Positions 8,851 to 17,500 are shown, counted from the first letter of the stretch. The stretch is DNA of 64,000 nt from Anaeromicropila herbilytica (GCF_016591975.1 NZ_AP024169.1:1016001-1080000); one strand, 5' to 3'. The notes: generated by a model not told the origin, from the letters alone. Made by a program: numbers and translations.

Positions 8851-9532
8851 AGATCCGGTAATAAGAAGCTTTATCATCATATTATTAGGAATCATTCTAT
8901 TTCAAATGGCTTTTAATTTAATTACTGGAGGAACCGGTATGCAAGATATGAATTCATCTAATATGATTGTGAATACAACTTCCTCTCTCGATAATTTAGT
9001 AACTGGACTAATGGTTTTACTCATTAAGATATTGATTATCATTCTTCTTGTAGCAATTATAATAGCTGTTTTTATGTGGTTGAAGAAAAATTATTTTAAC
9101 AATGTGGATCTGTCAAAGTATATGAAGCAAAATCCACAAATGAAACAGATCCTAAGTATTACAGGTGCGATAGTTGGTTTGTTTCTTCTGATTTACGTAT
9201 CAAACTATGTGATCAATCCAACCCCTGGATATTCCGCTAACGTAGTTACATCGAATATCTCATCAGTAAGCAATGTAGGTGGTTTTAGTGGAAGTTTGGG
9301 AATTACTGGTGTTATTACATTTTTAGTTAAGATATTAATTTATGTTTTTATTATTAGTCTCATCATTAGTTTGCTGGCATTTTTAAAGAAACAATTAAAT
9401 GAAAGTGGCTTTCATATATCTAAAATAATAAATAGTGCTACAGAACATGATGTTCGTAATCAAGCTATTAAGAATGAAGAAAAGGTAACAGGGAATGAGA
9501 AAAATAAACCTGAGCCTAATATTAATGAATAA
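8843..9532 (+). CDS. Cassette A gene 2: polytopic membrane protein
   Basis: 229 residues starting at ATG 8843 (AGAGGAG 5 nt upstream), overlapping gene 1 by 8 nt. Four hydrophobic segments: about 8-26, 55-80, 105-130 and 155-185. Between the first two is a short Met-containing outside loop (GTGMQDMNSSNM). The pair of segments after it (LVTGLMVLLIKILIIILLVA and GVITFLVKILIYVFIISLII) is an internal repeat, also seen in 11428. Its paralogue at 16809 is exactly the same length but adds a C-terminal zinc ribbon. No known family is recognised. Confidence 0.75.
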   Translation: MNKDPVIRSFIIILLGIILFQMAFNLITGGTGMQDMNSSNMIVNTTSSLDNLVTGLMVLLIKILIIILLVAIIIAVFMWLKKNYFNNVDLSKYMKQNPQMKQILSITGAIVGLFLLIYVSNYVINPTPGYSANVVTSNISSVSNVGGFSGSLGITGVITFLVKILIYVFIISLIISLLAFLKKQLNESGFHISKIINSATEHDVRNQAIKNEEKVTGNEKNKPEPNINE

Positions 9533-9548
9533 GGGCGGAAGTTTTAAA

Positions 9549-10028
9549 ATGAATGTTAAATTTGATTTTGTTATACACTGGATTTGGACAATTATTTTTA
9601 CCTTACTTGCTTTAAGCGGACTTACAATGGTGGGGTCAAGGTTTAGTTGGATTATGAATAATGATATTGCTTCTGCTGATATTATACATCGCGTATTAGC
9701 AGCAATATTTGTAGTTTTAACATTAATAACTATAATTCACGAGATGATACGCGGTTGTAAGAATAATGATAAAAAACAAGCTTGGATGATAATCGGGAAA
9801 AGTGGTTATCAGGTATTTACTTTTATTACTACATTAATATTTATAATTACAGGTATTATTATATGGGTATGTATGGATACTAATATGGCTGCTGTAGCAT
9901 TCGCGCTTTATGTACATGAAAAATTAACTTATATTGTAGTTGGTAGCTTAATATGGCATATCTATGTGAAATGTCATGCACTTATATGGCCTAAAAAAAC
10001 AGCAGCTCCCACGCAAATTAAAAAATAG
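9549..10028 (+). CDS. Cassette A gene 3: b561-like membrane cytochrome
   Basis: 159 residues from ATG 9549 (GGGCGGAAG upstream); the longer frame from 9495 runs into the preceding gene and lacks a ribosome site. Four membrane segments carry conserved His: FDFVIHWIWT (H10), DIIHRVLAA, TIIHEMIRG, YVHEKLTY and SLIWHIYVKCH. This layout is that of cytochrome b561/formate dehydrogenase gamma-like di-heme b-type subunits that move electrons across the membrane. The paralogue at 17501 has identical length and keeps these His. No dehydrogenase partner is encoded nearby, so its electron donor is unknown. Confidence 0.8.
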   Translation: MNVKFDFVIHWIWTIIFTLLALSGLTMVGSRFSWIMNNDIASADIIHRVLAAIFVVLTLITIIHEMIRGCKNNDKKQAWMIIGKSGYQVFTFITTLIFIITGIIIWVCMDTNMAAVAFALYVHEKLTYIVVGSLIWHIYVKCHALIWPKKTAAPTQIKK

Positions 10029-10055
10029 GTTTGTTTAAAGGCAGGAATAATCATT

Positions 10056-10361
10056 ATGATGCAGAAGAAATGGTTCAAATTATTTATCTGGTTTATATCA
10101 ACGGCGTTGTTTTTTGCTGCCGCTGGTATCATAATTGCTACTTATGGCCCGAATCCATCAGAACAGCAGTCTATGTCATACATGTCTGGCATGATGAAGG
10201 CTATGGAGAATTCTCTAATGGGTCTCTCAATGACGATTGAAGGAGATACTGAATTAAAGCAAATTTTAATTAAAGCATCCTCTATCACAAGTATATTAAT
10301 AGTTGCAAGTATTATTGCAGGCTTTTATGTTCGAGGATATAGGAGGAAAAAGAATGGCTAA
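10056..10361 (+). CDS. Cassette A gene 4: two-TM protein with Met motif
   Basis: 101 residues; ATG 10056 or the adjacent ATG 10059. Helix at 5-29 (KWFKLFIWFISTALFFAAAG), an outside loop with YMSGMMKAMENSLMG, then helix 75-95 and a basic tail. The loop motif YMSGMMxAMExSxMG is kept in the paralogue at 17994, the strongest conserved Met motif in the two cassettes and a good candidate metal ligand set. The gene overlaps the next by 8 nt. No known family is recognised. Confidence 0.7.
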   Translation: MMQKKWFKLFIWFISTALFFAAAGIIIATYGPNPSEQQSMSYMSGMMKAMENSLMGLSMTIEGDTELKQILIKASSITSILIVASIIAGFYVRGYRRKKNG

Positions 10362-10716
10362 AAAGAAGATGCCATTTATTAAATTATCTATTGTATTTAT
10401 TATAATTATTATGACTTCATTATTTTATTCATGGGGTTATAGTAAGAATAACCAGGAATCAACAATGATGAGTAAAAGTATGGGAGATATGATGGGAGAA
10501 AACCATTTGAAAAATATTACAATCAGAGATCTGCTTGTACAAGAAAAGAAAAGTAATATTGATCAATCTAAGAATAGTACAGCAAGTCATCATGATTCTG
10601 GAAAAGGTTTATTAAAGTTAATTCATAATATTACAACAATTACTATTGTAGCTTTAATACCATTTATCATAGCAGGAACTATTTTTTTAGTGATTATTTG
10701 GTTTGATAAATCTTAA
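10354..10716 (+). CDS. Cassette A gene 5: two-TM protein with MMxKSM motif
   Basis: 120 residues from ATG 10354 behind ATAGGAGG. An N-terminal helix (11-30) and a C-terminal helix (95-118) enclose an outside segment with STMMSKSMGDMMGENHLKN and TIRDLLVQEKK. The paralogue at 18295 has TMMNKSMSSMAIGMHLEN and VYDLLQKEE, so MMxKSMxxM, HLxN and DLL are conserved across copies. A His and several Met lie together outside the membrane. No known family is recognised. Confidence 0.7.
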   Translation: MAKKKMPFIKLSIVFIIIIMTSLFYSWGYSKNNQESTMMSKSMGDMMGENHLKNITIRDLLVQEKKSNIDQSKNSTASHHDSGKGLLKLIHNITTITIVALIPFIIAGTIFLVIIWFDKS

Positions 10717-10767
10717 TTCAAAATTTCTATGGATATATAATATGTTATTAATAAGGAGTTAATAAAG

Positions 10768-11268
10768 ATGAGCTTTTTAGGTAATATCGGTGTGCTATAT
10801 ATGTTATTTTTAATAATTTTATTAATTATTGGATTTGGAATGATTGCAAAAGGGTTTTTGAATTATTTATTAAATGTACAATCTAGTAATGCTGGTAAAA
10901 GTAAAGGGGCAGTGAAAACCCAAAATATAAGTTGGCTAAAGATATCTATATATTCTCTTTTTGGTATTATTATATCCCTTGTAATATTATCATTTGTTTC
11001 TCCAAATGGTTTTGGTGCGAATATAGTTCCTATTAAAAATTCGGCATCTTTATCTGGAATGTCTTCACAAGGAACATCAACGACATATCAATTGTCTGGT
11101 ATGAATTATACGAATAAAAAAGTAGGCACAAATACAGTTACCAATAATTATCAATTACAACGACAATTAACAGATATGCAAGATCAAATGAATCAATTGC
11201 AACTAATGATGCAAAATATGAGTAATAATCAATCATCCAAAGCATCAGTGAAAAGTAAGAGTAACTAA
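10768..11268 (+). CDS. Cassette A gene 6: two-TM protein with Met/Gln coiled tail
   Basis: 166 residues (AAGGAG upstream). Two membrane segments (about 8-30 and 53-76) are joined by a short cytoplasmic loop. An extracytoplasmic tail ends in a Gln/Met helix, LQRQLTDMQDQMNQLQLMMQ, followed by Asn/Ser. The second helix plus tail matches the stand-alone gene-8 proteins (WLKISIYSLFGIIISLVILS against WLKLSLFSIVGIIVSTFILS), so this looks like an N-terminal helix fused to a gene-8 type unit. The paralogue is 18660. No known family is recognised. Confidence 0.7.
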   Translation: MSFLGNIGVLYMLFLIILLIIGFGMIAKGFLNYLLNVQSSNAGKSKGAVKTQNISWLKISIYSLFGIIISLVILSFVSPNGFGANIVPIKNSASLSGMSSQGTSTTYQLSGMNYTNKKVGTNTVTNNYQLQRQLTDMQDQMNQLQLMMQNMSNNQSSKASVKSKSN

Positions 11269-11427
11269 TGGATATATCATTCGGATAAACTTCCATTTAC
11301 TACCATATGTGGGAAGATATCTTTTATCGGTATTGTATTAAATAAGTTAAGAAGGGTAAATATATAATATAGAATCAATATCAATGTAGTTCTTTCTTTA
11401 TGTGAAATTAAATGAGGGAGGTGTAAT

Positions 11428-11967
11428 ATGGATGATATGAATACCCAAAATATGATGAATTATTCTTCGTATGACGGATTTTTAACTGGATTATTAGGTT
11501 TATTAATTAAGTTTCTTTTTATTGTTATAATTATTTCTATTATTATTGGCGTTGCTATTTGGATAAAGAATAATTTTTTTAAGAATACAAATTTATCACA
11601 ATTTATAAATCAAAATCCTATCATGAAAGCTATATTCGGAATTGCAGCTGCATTATTAATTTTATTTCTATTATTATTCTTCTTCAGTTATCTGATAGGA
11701 AGTAATAGTAGTATGGTAGGGTATGGTAATGTTAGTACTATATTTAATTTTACTGGAATTATTACATTTCTATTTAAAATATTAATTCTATTTTTTATTA
11801 TTACTTTAGTTGTAAGTCTTATAGCTTATATGATAAATCTGTTTGGAATTAATGATTTTCATTTATTTCAAGCTATGAATAATAGTACATCAGAATCAAC
11901 TTCGCAAGATCATAACAATTTTACCAATATACCAAAAGCTACTGACGAACAGGAAATATTTAAATAA
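11428..11967 (+). CDS. Cassette A gene 7: polytopic membrane protein related to gene 2
   Basis: 179 residues; GGGAGG 6 nt before the ATG. Short Met/Asn-rich N-terminus (MDDMNTQNMMNYSS) and three hydrophobic segments. FLTGLLGLLIKFLFIVIIIS and NLSQFINQNPIMKAIFGIAA align with the corresponding parts of gene 2 (8843), so genes 2 and 7 are ancient duplicates within the cassette. It is preceded by 159 nt without a gene. The counterpart at 19412 is shorter and ends in a zinc ribbon. No known family is recognised. Confidence 0.7.
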   Translation: MDDMNTQNMMNYSSYDGFLTGLLGLLIKFLFIVIIISIIIGVAIWIKNNFFKNTNLSQFINQNPIMKAIFGIAAALLILFLLLFFFSYLIGSNSSMVGYGNVSTIFNFTGIITFLFKILILFFIITLVVSLIAYMINLFGINDFHLFQAMNNSTSESTSQDHNNFTNIPKATDEQEIFK

Positions 11968-12056
11968 ATAAAATTAAAAATATAAAATTAAAGAACAAAC
12001 ATTGGATATTTGAATCTTTATATAAATAATTACTATTCGTTAGAAAGGGGCAAAAT

Positions 12057-12611
12057 ATGCAAAATAATGGATGGCTGAAATTGTCATTATTTTCTATAGT
12101 GGGTATTATCGTTTCTACTTTCATATTATCTTTTATCTCTTCAACTAATATATCAAGAACTTATGGTTATAGTTACAGTAATGGTCATAATGGAAGTTCT
12201 ATGAATATGGGTTCTTCTAATAATATGACTGGAATGGCAGGAATGAATAATTCAGGTAATTCTAGTGGTATGGGTGGTATGATGAGTATGGGGAATATGA
12301 GTGGATCATCTGGGATGAGCAGCATGTCCGGAATGAGTGGTATGTCTGGTATGAGCGGAATGAGTAACATGAATAATACTTCTAATATGAATGGAATGGG
12401 TAGCATGAATAATAATGGTGCTATGAATGGAATGAGCAATATGAGTACTTCTGGTAGTATGAACGGATCTAGTTATGAATATATTCAAATACAACAGCAA
12501 TTAAGTCAGATGCAAATGCAATTAAATCAAATTCAGCAGATGATTGGAAATCCAAGCAGTATGCCATCCGGTTCCTCAGGTTCAGGTGGTTCTGGAATGG
12601 GTATGATGTAA
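12057..12611 (+). CDS. Cassette A gene 8: signal-anchored Met/Gly/Ser/Asn-rich protein
   Basis: 184 residues from ATG 12057 (AAAGGGG upstream). One membrane segment (residues 6-28), then about 100 residues of repeating MSG, MNN, MGS and GMSGMSGMS units, then a Gln-rich helix (YIQIQQQLSQMQMQLNQIQQ) and a Gly/Ser/Met tail. Low-complexity Met repeats outside the membrane recall the Met-rich copper sites of CopA/PcoA/CusB type proteins, but no folded domain is recognised. It is the most Met-rich protein here. Paralogues are 19710 and the second half of 18660. The DNA is repetitive (ATGAGTGGTATGTCTGG units), so copy number may vary. Confidence 0.75.
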   Translation: MQNNGWLKLSLFSIVGIIVSTFILSFISSTNISRTYGYSYSNGHNGSSMNMGSSNNMTGMAGMNNSGNSSGMGGMMSMGNMSGSSGMSSMSGMSGMSGMSGMSNMNNTSNMNGMGSMNNNGAMNGMSNMSTSGSMNGSSYEYIQIQQQLSQMQMQLNQIQQMIGNPSSMPSGSSGSGGSGMGMM

Positions 12612-12669
12612 CTTTTAAAAATATTAGTAGATTTATTAACACAGATTTTATATTGGATATTTTATAAAA

Positions 12670-12714
12670 TAACAGTAGAATCAATAAACATGGTTTTGGT
12701 TGATTCTACTGTTA
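12670..12714 (+). terminator. Terminator ending cassette A
   Basis: A 15-bp stem TAACAGTAGAATCAA / TTGATTCTACTGTTA with a 15-nt loop, followed by T6. Confidence 0.85.
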
Positions 12715-12815
12715 TTTTTTACAAATTAACAACTAACGATAATCCATTAAAACTACATGCAATTATTCTATACTATAATAAAATATAAAAACAATGAACA
12801 GGAGGTTAATTAATT

Positions 12816-13520
12816 GTGAAGGATATATCGATACTTTTGGCTTTTTCTGCAGGCTTATTATCGTTTTTATCACCTTGTGTTTTACCAATGATTCCTGCAT
12901 ATATTAGTTATTTAACAGGTACATCAATAAAAGAGCTTAAAGAGGAAAGACCAAAACTATTAACATTATATAAGGCGATAGGATTTATCCTAGGTTTCTC
13001 AATTATATTTATTTTAATGGGAGCATCTGTGACCTCACTTGGGAGATTATTAACTACCAATAAAGATATGTTTCGAAAGGTTGGAGGAGTTCTAATTGTA
13101 TTATTTGGTGTCCATACAATGGGTTTTGTAAAATTTACTTTTCTATATCGTGAAAAAAGATTTCTAAAAGTAGAAAAGATACATGGTACTTTAAGTTCCA
13201 CTTTACTAGGTATGGCCTTTGCTGCTGGATGGACTCCGTGTATTGGGCCAATTTTATCTTCTATATTAATTTATGCAACAAGTACCGATTCCATAGGAAA
13301 AGGTGTAATGCTTTTAGGAATGTATTCACTTGGACTTGCCGTTCCTTTTCTTTTGACGGCTATGGCATTAGGGACAATAAGTAATTACCTTAAGCAAATA
13401 TCAAAATACTATCATTTAATATCAATCATAAGCGGAATTCTATTAATTACAATGGGAATACTTGTTTTTACAAATAAAATAGCAATATTGAGCCAATATG
13501 CTAGTTTTATAAGTTTTTGA
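12816..13520 (+). CDS. ccdA: CcdA, thiol/cytochrome c biogenesis membrane protein
   Basis: 234 residues from GTG behind AGGAGG. Six membrane segments and both hallmark motifs: SFLSPCVLPMIPAYISYL (Cys21) and GWTPCIGPILSSIL (Cys142). CcdA carries reducing equivalents from cytoplasmic thioredoxin to extracytoplasmic partners of the TlpA/ResA type. No CcsA/CcsB cytochrome c synthase and no CxxCH protein is seen in the window, so keeping Cys or metal-binding thiols reduced is a likelier job than heme attachment. It lies alone between cassettes A and B. A loose match to the shared box (CTACATGCAATTATTC) lies at about 12753. Confidence 0.9.
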   Translation: MKDISILLAFSAGLLSFLSPCVLPMIPAYISYLTGTSIKELKEERPKLLTLYKAIGFILGFSIIFILMGASVTSLGRLLTTNKDMFRKVGGVLIVLFGVHTMGFVKFTFLYREKRFLKVEKIHGTLSSTLLGMAFAAGWTPCIGPILSSILIYATSTDSIGKGVMLLGMYSLGLAVPFLLTAMALGTISNYLKQISKYYHLISIISGILLITMGILVFTNKIAILSQYASFISF

Positions 13521-13827
13521 TTATGTAACAGTTAGCGTATTTAAGTAGTTTATCAGTTTCTTTGATATGTCAAAACTTATCTTTAAGGCCATTAATATGG
13601 ATAACTGACTTGAATATTAGTATTGTAGAGAAATAAAGTTATCCTGGTTACTGGATGTAAACCATATGAGCAAATAATTCTTAAATATATTCTAAGTAAA
13701 ATGCAAGGTAAAAGTATCCATCTATTATATATTAGATATAAAATAAAATTTACATCTACATATTTTCTTCATATCTTTTAATTATTATATATTTAAAATT
13801 CAAATTATTATTGGAGGTATAATTTAT
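13521..13827 (+). other. Intergenic region upstream of the Cys/Met membrane protein
   Basis: 307 nt with no coding signal. Its only clear element is the regulatory box at 13756-13776 followed by an AT-rich stretch with TATTATATAT. Confidence 0.5.
13756..13776 (+). promoter_or_regulatory. 11-bp-period box upstream of 13828
   Basis: TCTACATATTTTCTTCATATC keeps both CAT triplets 11 bp apart and the flanking TCTA and TT, 52 bp before the gene start. It is a degenerate copy of the boxes at 3899 and 22704. Confidence 0.5.
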
Positions 13828-14103
13828 ATGAATTTTAATAAAGAAAATAAAGAACAACGTAGAATGCATATACACAATCCTATAAATCATCTTATTCACA
13901 TGATATTGTGTTGTGGCTTACCTATTTTAATCGTATTTTCATTACCATTGATAAGTAGATATAGCCCAGCTTTATCCGGTTTGTTAGGAATAATAGCACC
14001 GTTTATCTGTCCAATTATGATGGGTGGGATGATGATTATGATGTTTAGGAAAAAGGATATGAAATGTTGCAAAAACACGAAAGATGATAATTCTGAGTTG
14101 TAA
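13828..14103 (+). CDS. Small Cys/Met/His membrane protein
   Basis: 91 residues (GGAGG upstream). The N-terminus has MHIHNPINHLIHM, then a helix with ILCCGLPILIVF, then a second helix with FICPIMMGGMMIMMFRKK and a tail KCCKN. The dense Cys, Met and His in and beside two helices resemble small membrane proteins found with heavy-metal transporters, but I cannot name a family. It has its own regulatory box and is probably a single-gene unit or is cotranscribed with the ferredoxin gene 118 nt downstream. Confidence 0.7.
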   Translation: MNFNKENKEQRRMHIHNPINHLIHMILCCGLPILIVFSLPLISRYSPALSGLLGIIAPFICPIMMGGMMIMMFRKKDMKCCKNTKDDNSEL

Positions 14104-14221
14104 AATGAAGTATAAATTCGTAATTACACTTATCTTTAAATATTAAGTAAAACAGAAAATATGTAAATAATGTATTGCAATAATAATGGAATGATGTAGT
14201 CATATGATAAAGGGGCTGTAA

Positions 14222-14920
14222 ATGAGAAAATTATTAAATTGGTGGAAAAAATATTCATATATAGTAATGATAATTATTATGTTAATAGGCTTAATTTATC
14301 CTAAAATAATGTTAATATTTATTATATGCATGTTAGGCCCTTCCTTAACAGGAGTGTTTACTAGAAGATATTGGTGTGGAAATATATGTCCAATTGGAAA
14401 CTTTTTTGATCATGTAACCATAAAAATAAGTAATTATAAAAAAGCTCCTAAATTTTTAAAATCAAAGATAATTCGAATACTTTTTACAATACTGATGATG
14501 TCTATGTTTGTGTTTGAAATGATTAATGCTTTTGGTAATCCTATCATGACAGGAATGATTTTTTACGAGATGATTTTAGAGGCTATTATTATAGGGACGT
14601 TTCTAACAGTCATCTATCATCATAGAACATGGTGTCATTTTTGTCCAATGGGAAGTACCGGAGCAGTAGTAACTTATTTAAGTAGTAATAAAAATTTTGT
14701 ATTACATGTAACGAATAAATGTAATTCTTGTAAGCAATGTGAAAGAAAATGTCCAATGGGACTTAGTCCATATGAGTATAGAGGAAAAAGACTTAGTTCT
14801 TATGACTGCATCCAATGTGGAAGCTGCAAAGCAAAATGTCATACAAATGCAATTTGTTATAATAACAATAGTACTGCAAAAGCTAAGGAAGTTTTTGCAA
14901 TTAAAGAGAAGAGTGAGTAA
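14222..14920 (+). CDS. NapH/CcoG-like membrane 4Fe-4S protein
   Basis: 232 residues, ATG 14222 (AAGGGG upstream). Membrane segments near 15-45, 85-105 and 115-135. Two CxxxCP motifs, YWCGNICPIGNF and TWCHFCPMGST, are typical of the NapH/NosR/CcoG group. The C-terminus has two ferredoxin clusters, CNSCKQCERKCP and CIQCGSCKAKC, each able to hold a 4Fe-4S centre. Members pass electrons from the quinone pool or help copper delivery (CcoG reduces copper for cbb3 oxidase). Its position between b-type cytochrome cassettes suggests it belongs to the same electron path; that link is inference. Confidence 0.85.
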   Translation: MRKLLNWWKKYSYIVMIIIMLIGLIYPKIMLIFIICMLGPSLTGVFTRRYWCGNICPIGNFFDHVTIKISNYKKAPKFLKSKIIRILFTILMMSMFVFEMINAFGNPIMTGMIFYEMILEAIIIGTFLTVIYHHRTWCHFCPMGSTGAVVTYLSSNKNFVLHVTNKCNSCKQCERKCPMGLSPYEYRGKRLSSYDCIQCGSCKAKCHTNAICYNNNSTAKAKEVFAIKEKSE

Positions 14921-15099
14921 AAGACTCACAAAATATTATAATCATTATATAACTTATTAGAATATGTCTATAATAATTGTTATAGTAGAATTAGTTAAGT
15001 ATTCAAATTAATTTGCTGATAATATTTATTAACAAAGAGAATTACATTAGAAGAATGAGGTATTGGATGATATAAAATTTTTTGATTAGGATGTGATTT

Positions 15100-15432
15100 G
15101 TGTCAGAAGTTAGTAAGAAACAGAAAAAAGAATTGAATATAATAAGAAGGATGATAGAGTTATATTGTCATGGACATAAGCATTCTGAAAAAGGTTTATG
15201 CAAAGATTGTCTTGTTTTATTAGAATATGCAAATCAACGTATTCTTTCTTGTCCTATATCTATTAGCAAAACATATTGCAGTAGCTGTAAGATACATTGT
15301 TATAAAACTGAAATGCGTGATAGGATTCGAACTGTAATGAAATACTCTGGTCCAAGAATGATGGTACACAACCCAATATTAACATTAGAACACGCGATAG
15401 TTACAATAAAAACGAAGTGTAGTAAAAAGTAG
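15100..15432 (+). CDS. PF11756 (nitrous oxide-stimulated promoter) family protein
   Basis: 110 residues from GTG 15100. Conserved Cys/His pattern: LYCHGHKH, GLCKDCLVLLEYAN, CPISISKTYCSSCKIHCYKTEMRDRIRTVMKYSGPR. This matches the family named for genes switched on by nitrogen oxides (YgbA type). The Cys/His set suggests a metal or cluster site. Biochemical role is unproven in the family. It has its own terminator and is not coupled to a neighbour. Confidence 0.75.
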   Translation: MSEVSKKQKKELNIIRRMIELYCHGHKHSEKGLCKDCLVLLEYANQRILSCPISISKTYCSSCKIHCYKTEMRDRIRTVMKYSGPRMMVHNPILTLEHAIVTIKTKCSKK

Positions 15433-15463
15433 AAATAAGAACATATACTTTTTACTACACTTC
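15414..15463 (+). terminator. Terminator overlapping the stop codon of 15100
   Basis: A 17-bp stem, GAAGTGTAGTAAAAAGT with its complement ACTTTTTACTACACTTC; the 5' arm includes the last codons and the TAG. Confidence 0.75.
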
Positions 15464-15657
15464 ATTCGTTTCTTTACTGTTTAGTAATCTAAACTAGTCA
15501 TGCAGTTATATGGATTTAAATTAATTAATAAAAGGTATTCATTTTTTAAAAGTCTATGTTACTGGATAAAAAGAATAAGATTGTTATTATTAAATTTATC
15601 AAATATTTCTTCTAAATGGTTTAAAAAGTTTTATAATCATCAGTTTTCTTTATAAAA

Positions 15658-15680
15658 TCTACATAACAAAACGATATTAT
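15658..15680 (+). promoter_or_regulatory. 11-bp-period box upstream of cassette B
   Basis: TCTACATAACAAAACGATAT, 35 bp before cassette B gene 1. It keeps the first half-site (TCTACATA) and replaces the second CAT by GAT at the same 11-bp distance. Confidence 0.4.
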
Positions 15681-15714
15681 AAGGTTACAAAATAAATTAG
15701 CAAGGAGGTTTCAT

Positions 15715-16794
15715 ATGAAGAAAAAAGGTGGAATTTTAAGTGGATTCATAGTTTTCCTATTAGTAATTGTTATTTTTGGAGGAGTTGGTTTCCTGGGATA
15801 TAACATCATATTTAAAGGAAAAATGAATATGAATATGATCACTAATACTACCACAGATAGTACTGACAGTACAAATAATACAGATTCAACAAATTCTAAC
15901 ACAATGAATATGCCAAATCAAAATGGAAATATGGAGGTTACAGAAGATAATAACAAAACTTATATAGAAGATCAAATTAGCCAGTTATCTAAGAACAAAC
16001 AGTTGCTTAACAAAGCTATTGATACAATTGAAGCATCAATTAAGCAAATGCCCATAGATTCGTATCAAAAAGATTCAAATCAGCAAAGTAAGACAAAAGA
16101 TATAAATGATAAAAAAGCTTTAGATTCTTCTACATCAAATTCAACAACAGTTAATATTTATGCAGGGGATGCAATACAACAAAATCAATCAAATTCTGGA
16201 CAAACTTATGATTCAGATAAGATGCAAAGCCTTCATAACGGAATTTACAAAGCTTCACTAGGTACACAACTTTTAAATCAAGTTGCAGAAAATATTGATA
16301 AACAGATTGATCAAGCAAGTATAAATAATGCTAGTAAAACTGAATATTATATAACTCAATATAATGCGACTTTACAAAGCAAAAATCTATTATCAGAAGC
16401 TCAAAACTATATAAATAGTGCAATTGAGTTATTAAATATTAATCCATTTGTAGATGCCAATGGATTAGCTAATGATTATCAAGATATGAATGATGTACAT
16501 GATAGTCTAAGTAATTATGCAGAGGCGGTAGTAGAGCTTGGCCAATTAAATACTGACTTAATTAATCAAACCGTTCAACTAGCTAATTTAGCACAAGATG
16601 CTAATAGCCAATCGCAAATGACGTCTGTGAACATGAGTAGTGGGTTATTAAGTAATATTAATATTAGTACAATCTTTATTATAATTTTAATCATTTGTGC
16701 TGTAATCTTTGTAATAAGTTTATTCGCAAGTGTTTTAAAAATGTTTAAATCAAGTAAACCTGCCATGGATGAAAGTGGTAATTATTATGACTGA
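15715..16794 (+). CDS. Cassette B gene 1: Met/Asn-rich bitopic protein with helical repeats
   Basis: 359 residues from ATG 15715 behind AAGGAGG. Same plan as 7687: N-terminal helix (residues 7-29), linker with MNMNMITNTTTDSTDSTNNT and MNMPNQNGNM, helical repeats (LNKAIDTIEASIKQMPIDSY resembles LSEAQNYINSAIELLNINPF; MQSLHNGIYKASLGTQLLNQ resembles MNDVHDSLSNYAEAVVELGQ), C-terminal helix near 315-340. It has fewer Met than copy A. It is the first gene after the regulatory box at 15658 and probably leads the cassette B operon. Confidence 0.75.
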   Translation: MKKKGGILSGFIVFLLVIVIFGGVGFLGYNIIFKGKMNMNMITNTTTDSTDSTNNTDSTNSNTMNMPNQNGNMEVTEDNNKTYIEDQISQLSKNKQLLNKAIDTIEASIKQMPIDSYQKDSNQQSKTKDINDKKALDSSTSNSTTVNIYAGDAIQQNQSNSGQTYDSDKMQSLHNGIYKASLGTQLLNQVAENIDKQIDQASINNASKTEYYITQYNATLQSKNLLSEAQNYINSAIELLNINPFVDANGLANDYQDMNDVHDSLSNYAEAVVELGQLNTDLINQTVQLANLAQDANSQSQMTSVNMSSGLLSNINISTIFIIILIICAVIFVISLFASVLKMFKSSKPAMDESGNYYD

Positions 16795-16808
16795 AAGGAG
16801 TGAATAAG

Positions 16809-17498
16809 ATGTGGGAAAATATAAAAAAATATCCCCTTTTAAAAACAATAGTTGTTTCTATCTTAGGGGTTCTGGCATTTGGTTTAGCATTTAACATTAT
16901 GTTTGGATCAGGAAGCAGTAGGGAAGAAGGAACTATGATGGAAAGTGGTTATTCTCTATCAGATACATTAGAAATCATCATAGGATTATTAATACAATTT
17001 GTAATTGTAGCTATTCTAATTGGGATTATATACTGGATAGTACAGACAATACGAAAAAATATCGGTAATCAACAAGATAATAAAAATAGCATTTTACTGA
17101 AAGATCCGATTATAAAAAATACATTATTGATAAGTGGTTCTATTGTTGTATTAATTATTCTATTTTGGATTGGAAAAAGTGTTTTTTATAATAGTTACAA
17201 CACTTTTATGATGAGTAATTATTATCCAGCATTTAGTATTGTTTCCATTGTAATTTTCTTTATCAAGTTTTTTGTTTTACTACTATTTATTGGTTTAGGA
17301 ATTAGTATGATAATGTATATCAAGAATTTTTCTTATAGTGAAACGAGAAAAAAAGACGAAGGCTATAATATGAATGAAAAAACAACTCTTGAGTGTACTG
17401 ATTGTCACTCTTCATTGAAACTAGAATGGAAATATTGTCCTAATTGCGGAAGTGATACAACAAGTAATGAAAACAATCCATCAGGTTATGGAGTCTAG
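16809..17498 (+). CDS. Cassette B gene 2: polytopic membrane protein with zinc ribbon
   Basis: 229 residues from ATG 16809 (AAAGGAG 9 nt upstream). Four membrane segments as in 8843, with outside GTMMESGYS. The C-terminal 30 residues are a zinc ribbon, CTDCHSSLKLEWKYCPNCGS (two CxxC pairs), on the cytoplasmic side if topology follows the positive-inside rule. Copy A has the same length but no Cys there, so this domain was gained or lost between cassettes. No known family is recognised for the membrane part. Confidence 0.75.
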   Translation: MWENIKKYPLLKTIVVSILGVLAFGLAFNIMFGSGSSREEGTMMESGYSLSDTLEIIIGLLIQFVIVAILIGIIYWIVQTIRKNIGNQQDNKNSILLKDPIIKNTLLISGSIVVLIILFWIGKSVFYNSYNTFMMSNYYPAFSIVSIVIFFIKFFVLLLFIGLGISMIMYIKNFSYSETRKKDEGYNMNEKTTLECTDCHSSLKLEWKYCPNCGSDTTSNENNPSGYGV

Positions 17499-17500
17499 TA

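Noticed and set aside
10031..10240. A 69-codon plus-strand frame overlapping cassette A gene 4
   Set aside because: Gene 4 in the other frame is supported by its paralogue at 17994; this frame has none.
12185..12500. Two minus-strand open frames opposite cassette A gene 8
   Set aside because: They mirror the Met/Ser repeats of 12057 (giving repeated Ile/Pro or His/Ser), have no ribosome site, and are shadows of the repeat.
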